A DNA stretch of 16,742 nucleotides, taken from Chloroflexota bacterium (lineage in GTDB: Bacteria > Chloroflexota > Limnocylindria > QHBO01). Of this stretch, positions 13,727 to 16,742 are shown piece by piece. Both the position numbers and the translations under genes were made by a program. The notes beneath the pieces are model-generated. The model saw only the letters and a list, made by a program, of their open reading frames with translations. It was not told where the DNA came from and did not search any database. Position 1 is the stretch's first letter, and each line of letters starts with the position of its first letter. The DNA lies in the NCBI GenBank assembly GCA_019348395.1, contig JAHWJN010000004.1, positions 1 through 16,742 on the forward strand, read 5' to 3'.

Positions 13727-14754
13727 CCGCGGCGACCACCCCGCCCGGCGTGCTGGGGCGATACCTTCGAAGGATCCAGGGGCCGCGGCGCGACCGCGGA
13801 CCGGCGCGCGAGCGGAAGCGCGAGCTGGTGGCGTACTGGCTGTACCGCACCGCCGAGCGCCTGGTCTCGAGCCTGCCCCGTGGCCTGGTGTTGCCGGCCG
13901 CCGCCGCGGTCGGCAACATCGCCTATGACCTGGCCGGGCCGAAGCGGGGCCTGATCCGCGAGAACCTGTCGCGTCCGATGGGCCTGTCGCCGGACCACCC
14001 CGCCGTCGCACGTGCCGCGCGCAGGGCGTTCCGCAACTACGCGAAGTACCTCGTCGACATGATGCGCTACGGCGACCTCACCGAGTCCGAAGGCGCTCAC
14101 CTGGTGCGCATCCCGAATGTCGAGCTTCTCGCCGAAGCACGCACCGAGGGGCGCGGGGTGGTCCTCTGCACCATGCACGTCGGGGGTATGGACCTCATCG
14201 GCCCGGGAGTGAAGGGCCTCGGCCACTCGCTGTACGTCGTGGCCGACGACACGACCTACGGACGCCTCTATGACCATCTCGCCGCCGTCCGCGCCAGGCA
14301 GAACGTCTTCCTCATCGGTTGGCGGAACCTGCGCGGCCTCTTTCGCGCCCTGCGCAGCGGCGAGAACCTCGTGCTCTTCTGCGACGGCGGCTACCGTCGT
14401 GGCGACGTGCCGGTCGAGCTGTGCGGCGAGCCGACCACGCTGCCGATCGGTCCGGCGACCTTGGCCGCCAAGGGTGGCGCGCCGATGCTGCCTGTTGCCT
14501 GCCGGCGCGACCGCGACGATCGCTTCACCGCGCGCGGCCTGCCGCTCATCCGATGCGAGAGCACCGAGCCGGCGGAGCTGCACCGAGCCACCCAGGCGCT
14601 CGCCGACGCCCTGGGTTCGGTTCTCGAGGAGGACCCGGGGCAGTGGTACATGTTCCGGCCGGTCTGGCCCCGGACCGATGCCCACCGTGCCGATGCGCGG
14701 GCAATGCTCGAGGCGGCGCGCCGAGGCGAGGACTGGACGAAGATCGGCGCGTGA
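13723..14754 (+). CDS. HtrB/LpxL/PatA-family lipid acyltransferase (first of two)
   Basis: A 343-aa membrane-associated acyltransferase of the lysophospholipid/lauroyl acyltransferase superfamily. The catalytic H-x4-D motif is MHVGGMDLIG (151-160) with His152 and Asp157. The second conserved block is LVLFCDGGYRRGDVPVELCG (216-235), and then PIGPATLAAKGGAPMLPV (241-258). The end, EEDPGQWYMFRPVWP, is typical of the family. A basic N-terminal region (about 11-33) may bind membrane. In the Mycobacterium PIM locus one such protein (PatA) acylates a mannose of phosphatidylinositol mannoside; lipid A acyltransferases are the other well-known members. The inositol-lipid context favours the first. The GTG start overlaps a tiny ORF. 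The stop (TGATG) shares a base with the next acyltransferase gene. Confidence 0.85.
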   Translation: MTAATTPPGVLGRYLRRIQGPRRDRGPARERKRELVAYWLYRTAERLVSSLPRGLVLPAAAAVGNIAYDLAGPKRGLIRENLSRPMGLSPDHPAVARAARRAFRNYAKYLVDMMRYGDLTESEGAHLVRIPNVELLAEARTEGRGVVLCTMHVGGMDLIGPGVKGLGHSLYVVADDTTYGRLYDHLAAVRARQNVFLIGWRNLRGLFRALRSGENLVLFCDGGYRRGDVPVELCGEPTTLPIGPATLAAKGGAPMLPVACRRDRDDRFTARGLPLIRCESTEPAELHRATQALADALGSVLEEDPGQWYMFRPVWPRTDAHRADARAMLEAARRGEDWTKIGA

Positions 14755-15644
14755 TGCTGCGGCTCGCGCTCGAGATCGCGGACCGCGTCGCGCGGGTCCT
14801 TCCGCGCCGGCTGGCCTACGCCCTGGCCGACCAGGCGGGCGACGCGTGGCGCCGTGCATCGCCGTCCCGTCGACGGCTCGTCGCCGCCAACCTGCGGCGG
14901 GTGTGCACGGCCACCGGCCGTCCAACCGAGGGCGCACCATTCGAGGCGCTCGTCCGTGACGCGTTCCGGAATCACGCGCGCTACTACCTCGAGCTGCTGC
15001 GCGTCCCGCACTATCCGCTGCAGCGCATCGACCGCCACGTCGATGTCCCGGACTGGCCGGTCTTCCGCGAGGCGATGACCGGGCGACCGTCGATCATGGT
15101 CAGCTCGCACCTGGGCAACTTCGAGCCCTTCGGAACCTTCCTGGGGATGCACGGCATCCGGCCACTGGCCCCGATCGAGGAGATTCGCCCCCGCGCGCTG
15201 TTCGAGTTCCTGTCCGCGCGGCGCGGTGGGAGACGGGTCGACCTCGTGCCGGTTCGCCGCGCTCGCCGGGCGCTGGCCGCGCGGCTGTCGGAGGGCGGCC
15301 TGATCGGCATCATCGGCGACCGGGACCTCGGCCGGGACGGTCTGCCGGTCACCCTGTTCGGGCATCCGACGACGATCCCGACCGGACCGGCGTCGCTCGC
15401 GATCCTCTACCGAGCCACGCTGATCGTCGGTCGGTGTCTGCGGATCGGCCCGGACCGCTTTTACGTGAACGGCGAGGTCATCGAGCTCCCGGACTCCGGC
15501 GATCGCCGCACCGATGTCCGGGCGCTCACGCGGATCCTCGCCGCCCGCTTCGAGCGCGACATCGGCGCAGCGCCCGACCAGTGGTGGGGCGCCTTCCAGC
15601 CCTTCTGGCCGGACCTCGACGGCCACCGCGAGGGCGTGGCATGA
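14754..15644 (+). CDS. HtrB/LpxL/PatA-family lipid acyltransferase (second of two)
   Basis: A 296-aa paralogue of the preceding gene but clearly diverged. The catalytic motif is SSHLGNFEPFG (117-127) with His119 and Glu124, the H-x4-E form, whereas the first copy has Asp. IIGDRDLGRDGLPVTLFGHP and PTGPASLAILYRAT form the second conserved region, and DQWWGAFQPFWPD ends the domain. Actinobacterial PatA-like proteins share this pattern and length. The ATG at 14754 overlaps the upstream stop as TGATG, so the two acyltransferases are coupled and probably act on the same lipid. The in-frame open region upstream of 14754 is a shadow of the first acyltransferase. The end overlaps the PHP gene as ATGA. 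Confidence 0.87.
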   Translation: MLRLALEIADRVARVLPRRLAYALADQAGDAWRRASPSRRRLVAANLRRVCTATGRPTEGAPFEALVRDAFRNHARYYLELLRVPHYPLQRIDRHVDVPDWPVFREAMTGRPSIMVSSHLGNFEPFGTFLGMHGIRPLAPIEEIRPRALFEFLSARRGGRRVDLVPVRRARRALAARLSEGGLIGIIGDRDLGRDGLPVTLFGHPTTIPTGPASLAILYRATLIVGRCLRIGPDRFYVNGEVIELPDSGDRRTDVRALTRILAARFERDIGAAPDQWWGAFQPFWPDLDGHREGVA

Positions 15645-16429
15645 CCGCCGGTCCGATCAGCTCCGGCCGGCGGCGCGGCCCCGGTCCGCGATCGGGCGGC
15701 CCCCACGGTCGCGCCGACATGCACATCCACTCGCTGTACTCCGACGGCACCGCCTCGGTGCGTGCCATCCTCGACCACGTCGAGCACACCACCGACCTCG
15801 ACGTGGTGGCGATCACCGATCACGAACGGATCGACGGCGCACTGCGCGGTGCGGAGATTCATGCCGCCGGCGACTACTCGTTCGACTTCGTCGTCGGTGA
15901 GGAGATCACCACCCGCCGCGGCCACGTCCTGGCGCTGTTCGTCACCGAGCGCGTGCCGGCACTGCGTCCGCTCGACGAAACCCTGGCCGCGATCCACGCC
16001 CAGGGCGGGATCGCGATCGCCGCCCATCCGATGGCGCCGGTGCCACCGAGCGTCGGGCGGCGCAGCCTGCGGCAGGTCCGCGACCACGAGCACGAGCACG
16101 TCCACTTCGACGCACTCGAGCTCTTCAATCCCAGCCAGGCCGGGCGGATGCGCGGCGAGGCGCGCCTGGCGCTGAACGCCGCGGAGCTCGGCCTGCCGGG
16201 CGTGGGCAACTCCGACGCCCACGTGCTCGAGGGCATCGGCACCGGCTGGACGAGCTTCCCGGGCCACACCGCCGAGGACTTCCGTGGCGCGATCGTCGAC
16301 GGGACCGTGACGGCCGAGGGGAGTCACTGGTCGACTTCCCACAACGTCGACGTCTATCGCCGGCAGCTGCACGCGAAGCTGCGCCACCTGTGGCACACGC
16401 TCAAGCCGGGCCACGACGACTGGCGCTGA
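15641..16429 (+). CDS. PHP-family metal-dependent phosphoesterase
   Basis: A 262-aa stand-alone PHP-domain protein, expected to hydrolyse a phosphate ester with a two- or three-metal centre in the cytosol. All the usual ligands are present: His28 and His30 in DMHIHSLYSDG, Asp35, Asp60 and His61 in AITDHERIDG, Glu87 in GEEITTRRGH with His95, His129 in IAAHPMAP, and Asp192 and His194 in NSDAHVLEG. A glycine/arginine-rich stretch (about 8-24) precedes the domain. A histidine-rich run HEHEHVH (149-155) is unusual. The ATG at 15641 overlaps the acyltransferase stop as ATGA, with GAGGG 6 bases upstream. The substrate is unknown; sitting inside an inositol-lipid operon, it could dephosphorylate phosphatidylinositol phosphate or inositol phosphate. 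Confidence 0.87.
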   Translation: MTAGPISSGRRRGPGPRSGGPHGRADMHIHSLYSDGTASVRAILDHVEHTTDLDVVAITDHERIDGALRGAEIHAAGDYSFDFVVGEEITTRRGHVLALFVTERVPALRPLDETLAAIHAQGGIAIAAHPMAPVPPSVGRRSLRQVRDHEHEHVHFDALELFNPSQAGRMRGEARLALNAAELGLPGVGNSDAHVLEGIGTGWTSFPGHTAEDFRGAIVDGTVTAEGSHWSTSHNVDVYRRQLHAKLRHLWHTLKPGHDDWR

Positions 16430-16438
16430 TCCGCAGTG

Positions 16439-16444
16439 CATACT
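16439..16444 (+). promoter_or_regulatory. Possible -10 element (CATACT) for the glycosyltransferase gene
   Basis: CATACT matches four of six -10 consensus bases and ends 6 bp before the GTG at 16451. It lies in a 21-bp gap after the PHP stop. The spacing again suits a leaderless transcript, although GTGAGG just before the GTG could serve as a very close ribosome site. Confidence 0.3.
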
Positions 16445-16450
16445 CGTGAG

Positions 16451-16742
16451 GTGTCCGTCCGCCTGTCCGCACCGTCCGATGCCGCCCTCGCCGGGGCGGC
16501 CGCCCCTTCGCGCACGCCCCGCCGCCCACTGAAGATCGGGATCGTCAGCCCCTACGGCTATCCGCATCCGGGTGGCGTCAACGAGCACGTCCGCTTCACC
16601 TACGAGGCCATGCGCCGGCTGGGCCACGACGTGTGGATCATCACCAGCAAGTACGGCCGCCAGCGCGAGAGCGAGGGCCACATCATCCGCCTCGGCACCG
16701 GCTGGGCGGCGCCGGCGAACGGCAGTGTCGGCCGCGTCACCC
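16451..16742 (+). CDS. GT4-family glycosyltransferase, PimA-like N-terminus (truncated by window end)
   Basis: The first 97 codons of a GT-B fold glycosyltransferase; the rest is outside the window. After a 26-residue Ala/Ser/Pro/Arg-rich N-terminus, the Rossmann strand and glycine loop read LKIGIVSPYGYPHPGGV (27-43), then NEHVRFTYEAMRRLGHDVWIIT (44-65 region). That is the GT4 donor/acceptor entry pattern, very close in form to PimA, the phosphatidylinositol mannosyltransferase (CPYSFDVPGGV type). Other GT4 enzymes share it, so mannose specificity is inferred from the surrounding phosphatidylinositol genes. GTG 16451 is the first in-frame start after the PHP gene; there is no ATG before residue 53. 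The likely acceptor is phosphatidylinositol on the inner membrane face. Confidence 0.8.
   Translation, partial: MSVRLSAPSDAALAGAAAPSRTPRRPLKIGIVSPYGYPHPGGVNEHVRFTYEAMRRLGHDVWIITSKYGRQRESEGHIIRLGTGWAAPANGSVGRVT

Noticed and set aside
12322..14940. Long minus-strand open frame (872 codons) opposite ino1 and the first acyltransferase
   Set aside because: It is antisense to clearly recognised genes, has Arg/Asp/Gly/Ala-rich low-complexity content and no domain; high G+C leaves the mirror frame open.
1..16742. tRNA, rRNA, insertion sequence, integrase or phage genes
   Set aside because: Searched by eye in gaps and gene calls; none seen, and intergenic space is too small.

Overview
This is a GC-rich window (roughly 70% G+C by eye) in which protein genes cover almost everything. 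No gap exceeds about 130 bp, and I see no RNA gene, transposon, integrase or CRISPR array. The gene content suggests a high-GC, probably single-membrane bacterium. Actinobacteria-type inositol-lipid enzymes, a sortase-like protein and a nuoLMN respiratory operon point to a Chloroflexota lineage of the Limnocylindria/Ellin6529 kind or a deep actinobacterial lineage. Sequence alone does not settle this.

Layout. (1) 1-6585, plus strand: the 3' end of nuoL, then nuoM and nuoN (antiporter-like proton-pumping subunits of complex I). These run with only 4 bp of spacing into a GT20 trehalose-6-phosphate synthase (otsA) and an MFS transporter. (2) 6592-7407, minus strand: the trehalose-6-phosphate phosphatase otsB, convergent with the MFS gene. 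(3) 7408-8130, plus strand: a membrane-anchored sortase-fold protein whose expected catalytic cysteine is a serine. Its start codon abuts the divergent otsB start in a CACGTG palindrome, and its stop overlaps the convergent stop of the next gene in a CTAG palindrome. (4) 11241-8127, minus strand: a three-gene operon with GTGA overlaps, encoding a degenerate ABC ATPase (no Walker A lysine), a small ABC-2-like permease and a 14-TM-type MFS exporter. (5) 11242-11371: an AT-rich divergent control region with an inverted repeat that looks like an ArsR operator. (6) 11372-16742, plus strand: arsR, a CDP-alcohol phosphatidyltransferase, myo-inositol-1-phosphate synthase (ino1), two different HtrB/PatA-type acyltransferases, a PHP-family phosphoesterase, and the start of a GT4 (PimA-like) glycosyltransferase.

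Region 6 is the main discovery candidate. It reads as an almost complete pathway for a phosphatidylinositol-mannoside-like glycolipid. Ino1 makes inositol-1-phosphate, the phosphatidyltransferase joins it to CDP-diacylglycerol, a phosphatase is needed to remove the phosphate, a GT4 enzyme adds sugar, and acyltransferases acylate the product. The PHP protein sits where the PI-phosphate phosphatase would be expected, and there are two acyltransferases rather than one. An ArsR regulator overlaps the first lipid gene and is divergent from a transporter operon. Other points of note are the cysteine-to-serine sortase, the ABC ATPase that has lost most nucleotide-binding motifs, and several starts with no Shine-Dalgarno but a -10-like hexamer 6-7 bp upstream, as in leaderless transcripts.
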